Shown piece by piece: positions 15,401 to 26,250 of a DNA stretch of 64,000 nucleotides; within the stretch, counting starts at the first letter, position 1, and the number at the start of each line of letters is the position of its first letter. The stretch is from Anopheles merus. Taxonomy: Eukaryota > Arthropoda > Insecta > Diptera > Culicidae. Both the position numbers and the translations under genes were made by a program. The notes below the pieces were generated by a model. That model was not told where the DNA came from, ran no database searches, and saw only the letters and a program-made list of their open reading frames with translations. The stretch is from positions 8,261,050 to 8,325,049 of the forward strand of contig NC_054082.1 in NCBI RefSeq assembly GCF_017562075.2, in the 5' to 3' direction.

Positions 15401-15919
15401 GAAACTAATAAAACACAGCAGACAAAGGGAAAACGGGATCCAAGGTTTGATGATGGCTGGGTTCGCAAAAGTATGATGGACAAAAACATTATTCCATGAC
15501 CTGGATTGCACTGGCGGTGCAAATGCAACATGCACAATGTTTGCACAATCGTAATTGCTATGTTTCATTTCCATGGAAATGCTTAGTGTGTAGCGAATTA
15601 GCAAAACCGTTTGCTTGCTGCTATCGGTCGGATGATACGGGTTGTAATTGTGGTGTAATTAGTTGACATTTTGCGGGTTAGTTCCTGGGCATGTTCTTAA
15701 ATAGAATCCAATCACAGTAATTGACTGCTCTAAGCGATATCCAATAAAGCGTTTATGGTACTGTTACGTCCATTTTTTCTTTCCTGATCCTTTTTGCAAT
15801 TTATTTTTATCAAGGACTGTGGTTTCATTTTGAATTCTACTCATAAAGCTAATTTATATCACCAAAAAACTCTATGTCCAATAAGCATATTCAGATTTAA
15901 TGCAAAACTGCTATAAACA

Positions 15920-16210
15920 ATGTTTAATGCTAAACCACAAGATGTCTACGACAAGATACAACTAAACATACGCCAAGCTATTCAAAATCTACTTGATGCA
16001 CCAACCCAGCCCAGAGGGTCAACAAAGGAATGCATTCGTACATTCAACCTCCGCCTCGGGATTCTGAAAGTATCCCAGCAGCATAATCCAACCTCTGTCT
16101 CTGTAGCAGCATTGATAAAAATAAACTGCAAGTATTTCGACAGACCGTATGCACGACAGATTCCACTTTGCTGCTGCGGGAGTGCTTCGTCCCACAGGGA
16201 ATGCAAATGA
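15920..16210 (+). pseudogene. Possible decayed gag-like fragment of a Ty3/gypsy-type retroelement
   Basis: A 96-codon frame ends in YFDRPYARQIPLCC followed by CGSASSHREC, reminiscent of a Cys/His zinc knuckle, though its spacing is not canonical. It lies just before the pol-like stretch on the same strand, with in-frame stops between them. The gag assignment rests on position and a weak motif only. Confidence 0.18.
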
Positions 16211-16858
16211 CTGCAACAAACAGCTCCTTCTCTTTTTATTTTCCGTTGGCTTTGTTCGAGCTCCCTTTAAGGAATGCGACAAAATCAGGAACGGTGCGGA
16301 AAACAGTGATGCATCACAAAATGCTACCGAAATGATCCTGAAAGCCACATCAATATCGTCGAATCTAGGGAGTTAGAGCAAAAACAGCGTCAACATACAG
16401 GTAGCTAGGTCGACAACTCAAACTGTTTTCGTTTTCTTCGACACTGGGAAGAGCAAAAGCTCCCATTATATATCTGAAACGTCTTCACTGAATTCAGTCT
16501 GTTACTGCCACTGACTTATTCTTGATTGTAGAATTGAAAGGGATTTCATTTAGCAATTACTTTACCTGCAGTGTCCAAATTAAAACTAGACTGGTAGCTA
16601 ACTGGTACAACTGGAAAAATATAAAAGCACTTGTTCCCATCATGCATCTCACTAAATTAAATATTTGATAAAAACTCATCTAAACCTCGTAGAATCTATT
16701 TTTCAAACAAAACTTTTTGTTCAGTTCACCAGTAGCTTCACCACTGAGAAGCATCGAAGCAACATTCCCCTTCAAGCAGGAGTGTATGGGTGGCTATATT
16801 CTGACAGATTGCTTTGACATGCAGCTTTATACAATAAAGATCCCAAAAACCTTGGTTT

Positions 16859-17269
16859 GTGACGGTACCGTGGACACTAAACCCATACAGTTCATCGGAA
16901 ACCCAGCGGTGCATTGAAGCGTTTTCAATAGAACAGTCAGCTCGAGGGTGTTTTATGGTGAATTTTAAATTCGCCCGAAAGTATGCAATTCACCCCCGAC
17001 GAAGAAAACATATCACACTTCACAATATTCAACAATATTCAAAAGCAATGACAATATTCAAAGCTCCCACAGACACGGAGTTTCTATCCTTTTTCGGCAA
17101 GTATGTACCAGCTATTTATAGTCTAATCGTGCCAAGCAAGAGTCATGATGGGACCATTTATTCAACAACAAAATCAGACAATTTATTTGTGTGCCATCAT
17201 CATTTATGGGGTGAAATTGAGCAAATTTTCATCGTACCTTTTATACACTCTTTGGAGACTGTGCTGTAA
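16859..17269 (+). pseudogene. Possible decayed pol (RT/RNase H connection) fragment, Ty3/gypsy-like
   Basis: The frame contains AIHPRRRKHI, FKAPTDTEFLSFFG and YVPAIYSL. In insect Ty3/gypsy polymerases the region after the reverse transcriptase palm has IHP, then a short spacer, AP(T) and SFLG, then F(V/I)P-N-L. The order and spacing fit, with a short deletion after SFFG. No RT catalytic YxDD or integrase motif was seen, and no terminal repeats were found, so this would be an inactive remnant. Confidence 0.33.
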
Positions 17270-18866
17270 CGTATAACGTTTAAAAACCCTTTAAATAATT
17301 CATTTAGAACAGTGAGATCGAACTATGAAAATACTAATATGGAAATACCTACTGAAGAGCATCGGACTTACACTAAAATCGGATTCCAATAAATGACTAA
17401 CTTCACAGAGAAAGTGTGCGCATATGTAATACGCTTTTAATATTAAATTATAATATGTCCATTGCATGAACTCCGCATCACTGTCGGTAAGTATTTCAAG
17501 TGCCATACATCAGTTTGCCAACCTAAAGCAGGGCTCGCATCGTACATTAATGTAATTAAAATTTCAAACTAATACCCTACTGCTCGAGTACCGCAATCCC
17601 ACTACAAAAGCGCACTATCGTCGTTGTATGATGAGTGAATCGCCTGGCTCATGTACAAAGCGACAACGGATTGTTAATTCCTACCACACATTACATCATT
17701 TTACAAATCGCTCTACAGATTACGGCCCAGTTGATCAAAGCAAATGCCAGCGAAGTAGATAACAATCAATCAATACACGCTAAAAGCACCCTGGAGACTT
17801 TGTCATTTTTTGGCGCCATATGTAATCAGCTAATCGATTAGTACATCGAAATGGAAATTCTGTTCGTATCCCCGCATCCGTCACATGCTCGGCAGTGCAG
17901 TCGGCGAATGCACCGGGTGCGATACCATTCGGACGAATATTCTTATCGCACGTACGCCAACAAAAAACATACGATGGGCATAGACAGGGTTATCGCTTAG
18001 TTACTTTTTATTGCACGCATTCTGTACGACGGCACGCCTTTCACGTGCCGCACATGAGACTCGATAGCGTGACAGACTAAAGCTTGCTTGATTCCTGGAT
18101 CGATTATCGCGTTCAGAAAACGTGTTTGTTTGCGTTCAGAAAACGAGTGTGAGGGAGAGAGTGAGGGATCAATGAGTGGGCATTTATTTGTCGAGGAAAA
18201 GTGTGCATGGCTAAAAACAATTGACAGCGCTGTGTCCGTCGCTATCGGCCCGAACTTACTATCGCAATTAGATAAGAAAACGATGAACTCTTTGCAATGA
18301 GCAACCAATGACAACGAACAGCACAGCACGTGTTATGTGAGCCCCATGACAGGATGAAAGGACATATTGCTGTACGCGAAGTGATTATGCCAGCAATTTC
18401 TACGGCATACACACACAAACCAATTAAAATGGATTAACAAATTAAAACGCATCTACTGTACGTGTGCATCGTCGAGTTGATGCTGCATCATTTTATACAA
18501 TAATATGAAATATTGCGCAGACAGCATCTCAACACACGCCGCCTAACATCTTGATGAACACGTCCTCTACTACTACTTCAAGGAAAATGTGATCCATTAT
18601 TTCCTGCCAAATATTTGCCAGGGACTTGCAACACACTCTAAAGCTGCGTGATATGCAAACGCTAGCATGTATTGCAGCGATCGCTCGGGTATGGTCGAGG
18701 ATGCACAGACGCAAGGTGTACAGTGTGCGAACATAAAAAAGAACTACATCTTCAGAACATACTCCGCACACCGAGGATGTTAACTCAACGTCATAACACC
18801 GGGACAAAGCTACGTCGTACGCTGCTGCACGTGATTTCTACGTCACAAAACATGCAGCAAAAAAAC

Positions 18867-18916
18867 TATCTCTCTTTCTCTCTCTCACACACACACACTC
18901 ACACAAGCGCGCACAC
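18867..18916. repeat. (TC)n followed by (CA)n low-complexity tract
   Basis: A pyrimidine TCTCTTTCTCTC run passes directly into CACACA repeats, then a mixed GCGCACACA stretch. Confidence 0.85.
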
Positions 18917-19954
18917 ACAGTACGGTACAGTGCGGAACTTCTTCACGCTGCTTCAGCTTGTCGCTTAACGCTCGGGAACAATTTAACCGCCACCGCAAAG
19001 GCAATCCGAGAAGTGGTCCAATAGTACATCATCTTACCCAGTTCCATTCAACGCCTTCATCCATCGGCAACGTTATATTTGAAGGTGTTTAGCTTTTTTA
19101 TCGGTCCAGGTACAATCCAGTTTGTTCAGCTTCAACCACCAACATGAAGCACTCTTGTACCGAAGGTCTGGGTAGTTGGTTGAAGTTCAACGCAACTCAA
19201 CCGACCACTCGGTACTGAGTTGTGGGTGGCTTTTTATCTGTTGCAGTTAAACCCAACCAAAACTAAAAAAGACAGCAAACGCCTTGTACGTATCGTTCAG
19301 AATAACTCAACAGCAAAAAGTAATACTAATGCTACAAAAAACGTTCGAAATGAATTTCGTGCATGTCATCTTCTTCTTTTTTTAAACCGCACCACACCAT
19401 CTCAAAGCAATTTACTTTGTCTGTATAACTTTGCAAATCATACAACACTTTCATATGACTTCAGCTGTTTCTATTTGTTTCGTTCCCATCTGCAATGAAC
19501 ACAGTTTTCCCAAGTATGTAAGTTGCGTTAGGCTTAATGGTTTTAAATATATTCTCGTTTGAAGCACCCACGCGATGTACCTTGAACCATGATATTCATC
19601 TCTAAACGCGTAAATCAATTTCAATGAATAAGATCAATACGGGGTAGTAGTTAACCCTTGAAATGTTTGTAAAATTCCATCAATTACAAGAACAAACTCT
19701 AAGAACTATTTATAATTCCTGGCACAGCGATTGATAAAACCAATTGCCATTTAGAAAGAAACACTAATTAAAAGCATCGTCTTATTCTACATGCAGCTGC
19801 TCATTGGCAAATTAAAAAGAACTCAAATTAACACTTCAGTAAAAACAATAACACAGTAATTACTCAAGGCAAACAGACAGGCAAGACATGTTTTTTTGTG
19901 ATTTCAATCACATTCTTCATTCGCACCAGTTTCCGTCCGATTTCATCCCGATAG

Positions 19955-20086
19955 TGACTCAGTTTAAGCTGCCGGGAGCACGCTACAGCTAGCTGTCTGA
20001 CGCGACGCTGCAGCATTGCCTCGTTTGAAACTCCACATTATCGCACCGGCTCGGCAACGGGAACGGAGGCCCTGCCATTGCTTATC
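19955..20086 (+). promoter_or_regulatory. Putative upstream sites of alkaline phosphatase: AP-1-like and GATA
   Basis: TGACTCA at 19955-19961 is a perfect AP-1-like heptamer. CTTATC at 20081-20086 is a GATAAG site on the minus strand, about 80 bases before the inferred start of transcription. GATA factors drive many insect midgut genes, which would fit an epithelial phosphatase. Both are short matches, so function is an inference. Confidence 0.35.
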
Positions 20087-20139
20087 ATCGGAAGACGAAA
20101 CCGTCTTACCCGATCGCTATTATCACCATTACCAGACAC

Positions 20140-20170
20140 CTATATAAGACGCTTCCCGGTTCGTCAGCTG
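20140..20170 (+). promoter_or_regulatory. Core promoter of alkaline phosphatase: TATA box and initiator
   Basis: TATATAAG begins at 20141. TCAG at 20164-20167 fits the arthropod initiator TCAGT-type core at about the right spacing, giving a 5' leader of roughly 185 bases before the ATG at 20350. No intron is needed in the leader. Confidence 0.6.
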
Positions 20171-20349
20171 GTGCAGTGGTGCAGGTGTGCTCTCGTCTAC
20201 CGTTAGGTACAGTCGTGCGTAGGCACAAAATCACAGTCACAGCTTCGGCTGAGCTGCGGACCACCGCCGTGTGGTAAAAAGAACGCGTGTGGTCAGCGAG
20301 GCCAAACCATCCGTGCCTGAAAGGTCGTCTGCGGTAATTATCGCTCAAG

Positions 20350-20434
20350 ATGCTGTACCGGCTGCTGTGCGTCTATCTAGCTTTGGTCGGTGGCCTAGTT
20401 TCGACGTCACCATTGCACCATGAAGCTGAGGAAG
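20350..20434 (+). CDS. Alkaline phosphatase exon 1: signal peptide
   Basis: It encodes the initiator Met and a leader (MLYRLLCVYLALVGGL) that reads as a cleavable signal peptide. The exon ends after the first base of a Glu codon, at a GAAG/GTCAGT donor (phase 1). The 211-base intron that follows contains an A-rich run near 20550. Confidence 0.9.
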
Positions 20435-20845
20435 GTCAGTATACGCGATTGTTTCTACGGTCGATAGTAGCCCACTAGCGTTCGAAAAACTTCCCTCAAA
20501 CAGTTCATTCAGTGATGTGGGTATGGTTGGACAGATTAGACGAAATGAACAAAAAAAAAAAAAAAGAAATTGGCTTGTGGTTGCAAATGTTTTAAAAGTT
20601 TATTTTTCGCTTCTGCTTCGTACGATTTTCCTAACCTACGCACAGAATACGACCCGATGCATCCCCAGCGGTTTCTGTTCGCGGATCTGACGCCAACGGC
20701 ATCTACCGACCAGCGCACCAAGCGCTCGTCCGCATCGATGCCTAAACTGCGCTTCGAGCCTCCGTCCCCGAACGAGCAGCATGCCCAGTACTGGAACAAC
20801 GTGGCACAGGACATACTCGACCGGCAGCTGCACAAGAACAGGCTG

Positions 20846-20877
<32 letters not shown>

Positions 20878-21701
20878 CCTGGGTGATGGACTCTCCATCC
20901 CAACGCTGGCCGCAACGCGCGTCTACCTCGGTGACGAAAGCACGGAGCTGTCGTTTGAGCGGTTCCCGTACGTGGGACTTTCCAAGGTAGGACTTTGCAA
21001 AACCAGCAGCCCAGTTGACGAATTGATTGAATCAAATATTCATTCCCAACTGGTTTGGCGGTTGTGTTTTGATGCCGTGTTCTACACCGAGTCTCTACCC
21101 TTCCTCCACTTCGCAGACATACTGCGCCAATGTACAGGTTGCTGATTCGGCCTGCACCGCAACTGCCTACCTGGCCGGAGTGAAGGCTAACTACGGAACC
21201 ATCGGCCTTACGGCGGCGGCTGCCCTCGGGGACTGTCAAGCGCAGAACGATACCTCCAATCATGTACATTCGATTGCGAAATGGGCCCAGGACGCTGGGC
21301 TATCTACCGGTTTGTACTCACCACGTCCTACAAGCACCTTTCCTATTCATCAACCCGGCTGATCGCCAGCATCATCACCACCACCACCTTCGTAAGCATC
21401 ATCATCATCAACAGCAGCATCATCCTCGCAGTCACCGAGGCTCTCACCTCCGATACGTACCGTTGTGGCTTCGCGTAACTCAACCGCTTATCTTTTCCGC
21501 CACACATCGACGGTGAGGCGGATAGCGACCGTTGTCTAGCTTTAGTATAAACTACACGACAGCAGGTTGTGGCTATATATACTTATGTGTGTGTTTGTGT
21601 ATGTTCGTACGTACACATGCGTGTATGGTCTAACGAAAACAATTGAAGCCAACGGTTCTTGCCTACCCGCGACTATCTGCCATTACCTACAGCACACAAC
21701 A

Positions 21702-21739
<38 letters not shown>

Positions 21740-24700
21740 ATACACACCGGGTTGGATGGAATTTTTTTCCTTCCCCTTTATCTAGCCCTGTAGAATGCTT
21801 TTAATATAACAATCCTCCACCAGTACCGAGTATCCGATGGATTGCTCGTGTTTGTGACATTCATCTTTCATAGCTCGGACGTTTTGCAAAAAGCTGGAAC
21901 ACTAACCAGCTAACCTCAAACGAGTGATCCGTGGGAGGTTTTGTTTGCTACCCGTCTATCCAACGGCATGGTTGTGTATGGGGGTGAAATGCGTCCCCTG
22001 CCTTTGACAGTCAGAAAATGCAGCGGCAGCATGAGCTAGAACAGCCCAGCGACAAAGACGCCCTGCAAAATCGATTCCAATACGACAGAAATCACTATCC
22101 CCGGCCGGGTCAAGCTGTTGAGCCTCCGGTACCGGGAGAGGTCATGTTTGCGGCTGAGCTCAGTATTACATCCCTTGTGATTTCGTAAATATTTTATGCA
22201 AATTTATTGACACACATTCGCATCCCTTGCCTCGTATCCCCTCGTTTGAGTTCACGCGTTTTGCGAGACGTCCTATATCGTCGCAAACCGGAAGGTTATG
22301 GATAGTAGTTCAAAACATTCACTATGCTAGGCGCTACTCCTAAACAAGTCCAAAAGGTCCCTGACTCGGCGAGCAAACATCATCTATCGGTTAATAGAGC
22401 TAACAGGGTTCCCAAACAAAAACCCGTCACACTGACAGAGTAAGGTAGCAGCGGGTGAAGTTCGGAAAGCCCCTATTAATGATGCTCAGCTCTGAAGTTG
22501 GCCCACATGCTGCTCCAAAATTTGGCACTGGCTTTGGTGTGTCATCTTTCTAAATTTTTACCATTTCTCTCTTTCATTTCCTTGCAGGATTCGTAACGAC
22601 CACGGAAGTGACGAATGCTTCCCCAGCTGGGATGTATGCCCACACGGCCAATCGAAACTGGGAGTATAACGGTGCCATCGAGAAGGACGGCTTTGATCCT
22701 GCCGTTTGCCAAGATATTGCCTCCCAACTAATCCATGGCGAGGTCGGCAAACATATGCGAGTAAGTAAAGTAATCTGCACACAGCGGCACTGAACCGTTT
22801 CGTTGCTCGTTGAAATTTCCCTAGATCAAGGAATAATTCATTGAGATATTACCAAGCGGTTTGCTCCCACAAGAGGAGGAAAAAAGGAAGATACAATATC
22901 CATAGCAGCTTCTGGTATCTTTCCAACTGAATATCCCAACGGTAGAATGTGTGAACCTAATCTTTTACCGTGATTCATTCTGTTCACTGAAACGATTGCA
23001 CAAAGATCTGACCATTCTGACGGCAGTCACCGCAAATACTACTCTACTGCACTCTGACTGCAAAGCACACACTCGACCAACTTCGAATCGAATTACCACA
23101 AAACGGGTGGAAAAGAATCTCTGCACGAACACTCTGGCTCATAGCTAGGTTTCGGCCCGGGGATTGACTACTTCTGTCACCGAGAGTGTGTAAACTGCGC
23201 TTTCGAAAGCCCGGACAGTAAGGAAGGCCAGCCCTTGCTTTATCAAACCCAGCCACATACAACCAATGTCTATTCCCTTAAGCTTTACCCTATCGCCAAC
23301 ATTTCAGCCTTAACCTCAAACTTTCTAATATGCGCGATAAGGCGAGAGAGCAAGATTGTTGGGAGATGAAAGCGGTGAGGAACGCCGAACGAACAGCATT
23401 CACTGCCGCAACCCTACTATAATCGAATTCCGTTCAAATCCCCAACACAAATGTGTGCAAATGTTTTCATATGCCACCCGCGAACTTCCACCGCCTCTGG
23501 TGGAAGGAGTCTGCATTTTATCACTGCTCTCGCATCTCTCTCTCTCTGGGCGATGCAGAAAGCTGACGAAAATCTACGATTTTCTACCACTGGCTAATGC
23601 ACCCCTAATCCGCAAACAACCTCAGCCTCCGCTCCGCCTCCCAGGCGCGCAAACGATCGGAGAACGTAATTAGTGTTCCGAGCTTGGATGATCATTTTTG
23701 TGACTTTGCTAATACTGTTTGGTTAGAGATCCAAAGTTAAATGCAAGAATTGGAATAAAGTTCAGCAACAGCAGCAGCAGCAGCGTGGCTTCTGCTTGGT
23801 TGCCTGCAGGGTTGGGAGGAGGTTTTGCATTCGTTCAGCAGTAGGAGTTGGTGTGTGTGTGTGTCCATGTGAGTCACAGACACCAGACCACAGAACATAA
23901 TTGAGATCTCGCACATCAAAGTACACGACGACTTTAATTAAATGAAATCAATTGCCACTCGGAACTTGATCCGGGTTAATCAAATACGCGGGTTTATGAT
24001 GCCATGCTGAGCGCACTCCCGCTCTACCAATTCGAGGAACGGTATTAAATTCCTAACCCAGTGGGTGATGTTTTGATGATAACAATGCAAACCATATGTA
24101 AACCCGTGATTGAGTGTACTCAAAAGAAATCACCATTGCTTTGAAGCAACAGTTTACCAAACATTGGAAATCAATTTTAATTAACATGATACGCCATACG
24201 TTTTTTTCTCTCTTCAGTTCAAACATTCACTAAACATTGAAACGAAGCATGTTGTCATCTTTCTGATCTCAGGAATGTCATTCCGTACAACGATTGTCTC
24301 GAACCAAATGTACGTGCATACTTCATTCGTTAGTCGACGAACCCCTGTTGCAACAATATTCCTTTTTTGAGAAGGATTCCATATTCACCGCTCTCTAGAT
24401 AAGTGCTCGATTGACATGTCTGCATGGTACTACATATGCGTTCCACTTGTGGCTATGGTTTTGCAGGTTATTATGGGCGGAGGTCGTCGGGAGTTCCTGC
24501 CAACGCACGAAACCGACATTGACGGCATCCGGGGAAGGCGCACCGATGGAGAGGATTTAATTAAGCACTGGCAACATCATCATTCCCATCACCGATCTGC
24601 ATACGTGCAGAACCGTGTCCAATTACTCGAGGTAATTAGGGATACCAAAACAGAAGAGGGGGGCCCACAGCAAAAACACACATTGTTCACTCCATGCACA

Positions 24701-25168
24701 CAGACACTCCATTCACAAACTGGTTGATGGTTGAGTTACATCGGGTTCAATACACCCCGCATAATACACACTCGTTTCTCAACTGTGGGATACATTTGAG
24801 GGGACGAGCTTTTTAACATCTACACACAGTCATCGATACAGGCACGGAGAAAGTAAATTTTTGGAACACTTTTGGCTTATGCCAAACCATTATTTTGTCC
24901 CATAAGTGCTACGACGAAGCAATTGAAAATTCATGACTACACTCAAGCGACAGCAAAACAAAGAGCAGAACATAATTTGAAATCCTATCGACATCTTTCG
25001 CCATGTGCGTCTCCATAGACCAACACTGCGCACGGTGAGACGGACTATTTGCTTGGCCTGTTTAGCAGCAAGCATCTTCCCTACCATCTGGACGCGGACG
25101 AACAGCAGATCCCCACGCTGACCGAGATGGTATCAACCGCGATGGACATCCTCGAGCGCAACGACAAT

Positions 25169-25205
<37 letters not shown>

Positions 25206-25392
25206 AAAACTGTACCCACTTTCCACGAGCCCACGTCTAGCAGCATATCTTTCCGTGCGAACTACAACTATTGTACTTATTCTATCTATTCCATGGCTTA
25301 CGCTTCTTTCATCTCTACTCGGACCTTTGCACGGACAACCAAACCACTCCCACACATACACACACAAACCAGGCGGTCGGATTGATCATGGG

Positions 25393-25439
<47 letters not shown>

Positions 25440-25690
25440 CGCCAAAGCTATCGAGATGGCACGCAGCCGCACGAGCCAGGATAATACACTGATTGTCGTA
25501 ACGGCGGACCACTCGCACACGATGACAATGAGCGGCTACTCGGTAAGGGGAGGAGGGGGTGGGGATGCCGTCGAGACGCCGTACCGGCCCGGTCCGAAAA
25601 CCGATTGTCTAATCATGCCCTTTTCGCATCTCACACCCGCAGAGTCGCAAAAATGACATACTCGGAGTTAATAATGGCCAGCGGGCGGAT

Positions 25691-25722
<32 letters not shown>

Positions 25723-25990
25723 GAACGGACCTGGTTACGATCGGAACGTGCAGCGCGAAGCCCGGCTCGACCTGAACCGGGTCGACATGCGGGACAAATC
25801 GTTCGCCTTTCCGAGCACCGTACCGCTCGGGCTGGAAACACACGGCGGTGACGATGTGGCCGTATTTGCCAGCGGTCCTTGGGCGCATCTGTTCAGCGGT
25901 ACCTACGAGCAGCATTTCATCCCGCACGCGATGGCCTACGCCGGATGCATTGGACCGGGTCGTACGGCCTGCACTGAGCAGCAATCGTAA
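20350..25990 (+). CDS. Alkaline phosphatase, secreted type, 8 coding exons, 548 aa
   Basis: Alkaline phosphatases hydrolyse phosphate monoesters through a phosphoserine, using two Zn and one Mg; insect forms act on gut, tubule or other epithelial surfaces. Coding exons are 20350-20434, 20646-20986, 21117-21309, 22588-22760, 24467-24631, 25019-25190, 25373-25542 and 25643-25990. All introns are GT-AG, the phases agree throughout, and the total is 1647 nt. Residues 1-20 form a signal peptide. Visible motifs are GDG at 108-110 (metal site), VADSACTAT at 150-158 with nucleophile Ser153, HTANR with Arg229, VEGGRIDHGHH at 374-384 plus the next His, TADHSH at 420-425, and THGG with metal ligand His500. 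Likely disulfides are C182-C247 and C535-C543. The protein stops five residues after C543, without the hydrophobic GPI tail of membrane forms. The start follows a good CAAG context just after the signal-peptide-less 5' leader. The family call is certain; the paralogue is not known. Confidence 0.94.
20646..20986 (+). CDS. Alkaline phosphatase exon 2: N-terminal segment and first metal site
   Basis: The acceptor is CCTAACCTACGCACAG. Residues 29-142 include a variable segment, then the conserved YWNNVAQDIL helix and NVIMFLGDG, where the Asp109 region binds metal. The GDGLS sequence has Leu where GDGM is commoner. The donor is TCCAAG/GTAGGA, phase 0. The open frame runs past the donor into a 130-base intron, so an ORF view alone would overextend this exon. 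Confidence 0.93.
21117..21309 (+). CDS. Alkaline phosphatase exon 3: catalytic serine
   Basis: This exon starts TYCANVQVADSACTATAYL. It matches the family signature [IV]-x-D-S-[GAS]-[GASC]-[GAST]-[GA]-T, with Ser153 as nucleophile. Position 155 is Cys rather than the Gly typical of vertebrate enzymes. The exon ends in phase 1 at ACCG/GTTTGT, before a 1278-base intron. Confidence 0.93.
22018..22188 (+). CDS. Unexplained 56-codon ORF in alkaline phosphatase intron 3
   Basis: ATG to TAA reads MQRQHELEQPSDKDALQNRF, then QYDRNHYPRPGQAVEPPVPG and a hydrophobic end. It has a charged, Gln/Pro-rich, protein-like composition. A strong acceptor (CCCCTGCCTTTGACAG) ends at 22010, so an exon could begin at 22011, but that phase does not fit alkaline phosphatase exon 3. 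It resembles nothing I know. Confidence 0.18.
   Translation: MQRQHELEQPSDKDALQNRFQYDRNHYPRPGQAVEPPVPGEVMFAAELSITSLVIS
22588..22760 (+). CDS. Alkaline phosphatase exon 4: active-site arginine
   Basis: The acceptor TTTCCTTGCAG is strong. The exon encodes GFVTTTEVTNASPAG and YAHTANRNW; Arg229 is the phosphate-binding arginine of the family. Cys247 (VCQDIA) is the likely partner of Cys182. The donor is CGA/GTAAGT, phase 0. Confidence 0.93.
22761..24466 (+). other. Alkaline phosphatase intron 4
   Basis: 1706 bases between a GTAAGT donor and a TTTTGCAG acceptor. It contains a CAG run near 23770 and a GT run near 23855. No further exon fits the phase between exons 4 and 5, and the protein is continuous across it. 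Confidence 0.8.
24467..24631 (+). CDS. Alkaline phosphatase exon 5: VIMGGGR segment
   Basis: It begins VIMGGGRREFLPTHE, the conserved VILGGGR segment of the family. It also carries a His-rich stretch (HWQHHHSHHR, about residues 298-307) that sits in the variable surface region of homologues. The donor is CTCGAG/GTAATT, phase 0. Confidence 0.92.
25019..25190 (+). CDS. Alkaline phosphatase exon 6: LLGLF segment and Mg-ligand Glu
   Basis: The acceptor is CTCCATAG. The exon encodes TNTAHGETDYLLGLF and MVSTAMDILERNDNGYFLF, ending VE; Glu376 aligns with the Mg ligand of animal enzymes. It ends in phase 1 at GAAG/GTACGT. The acceptor has only a modest pyrimidine tract, but frame and conservation fix it. 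Confidence 0.9.
25373..25542 (+). CDS. Alkaline phosphatase exon 7: zinc-site IDHGHH and TADHSH
   Basis: It encodes GRIDHGHH (Asp381 and His385 are zinc ligands in the family) and VVTADHSHT (Asp422-His423). The acceptor lies after a CA-rich stretch (ACACACAAACCAG) rather than a usual pyrimidine tract, yet the phase joins exactly to exon 6. The donor is TACTCG/GTAAGG, phase 0. Confidence 0.93.
25643..25990 (+). CDS. Alkaline phosphatase exon 8: C-terminal metal ligand and stop
   Basis: It encodes the segment from SRKNDILG to the TAA stop. ETHGGDDVAVFASGP holds zinc ligand His500. FIPHAMAYAGC and the second Cys of the terminal disulfide follow, then TEQQS and stop. No hydrophobic tail follows, so no GPI attachment signal is encoded here. 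Confidence 0.94.
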
Positions 25991-26228
25991 ATCGGACAGC
26001 TTCTTTGAGACAGACAGCAAATGAGAAGCGGACGCTGCAAAAAGAATTTGGAATCTCAACAACCTTCGCCAATGCCGCCGAAGGTACAATGGTCGAGCGC
26101 TGACCGTGTTCGCCCAGTGCTCTTACCGGAACGGAATATTCTTTTCGGCTTAATTGGCATCCAGTGTTCCAGCTGTCAATGGAGTTGATTGAGATTGAGG
26201 CACACTCAGCAGCATACATGATCAGAGT

Positions 26229-26234
26229 AATAAA
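26229..26234 (+). terminator. Polyadenylation signal AATAAA of alkaline phosphatase
   Basis: AATAAA lies 239 bases after the TAA stop at 25990, on the coding strand, giving a short 3' UTR that would end near 26250. It is the first canonical signal after the stop that I saw. Confidence 0.6.
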
Positions 26235-26250
26235 TGCGCAATCAAAGAGA

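Larger units (their letters stand above)
2223..15919. other. Long non-coding region, presumed CASK intron
   Basis: About 13.7 kb without a gene I can support on either strand. It holds scattered microsatellites, a poly-C run, short CATCAT tracts near 11000 and an AT-rich block. Short ORFs here are unordered and uninformative. I looked for CASK PDZ, SH3 and GUK exons on the minus strand and found none. Confidence 0.6.
17270..20139. other. Non-coding upstream region of alkaline phosphatase
   Basis: AT-rich with a TC/CA tract near 18.9 kb. The last 250 bases become richer in G and C and hold the putative AP-1 and GATA sites. No gene seen. Confidence 0.6.

Noticed and set aside
20570..21145. 191-codon plus-strand ORF taken as a single exon
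   Set aside because: It reads through the real donor at 20987 and begins inside intron 1; only 20646-20986 and the in-phase part of exon 3 are coding.
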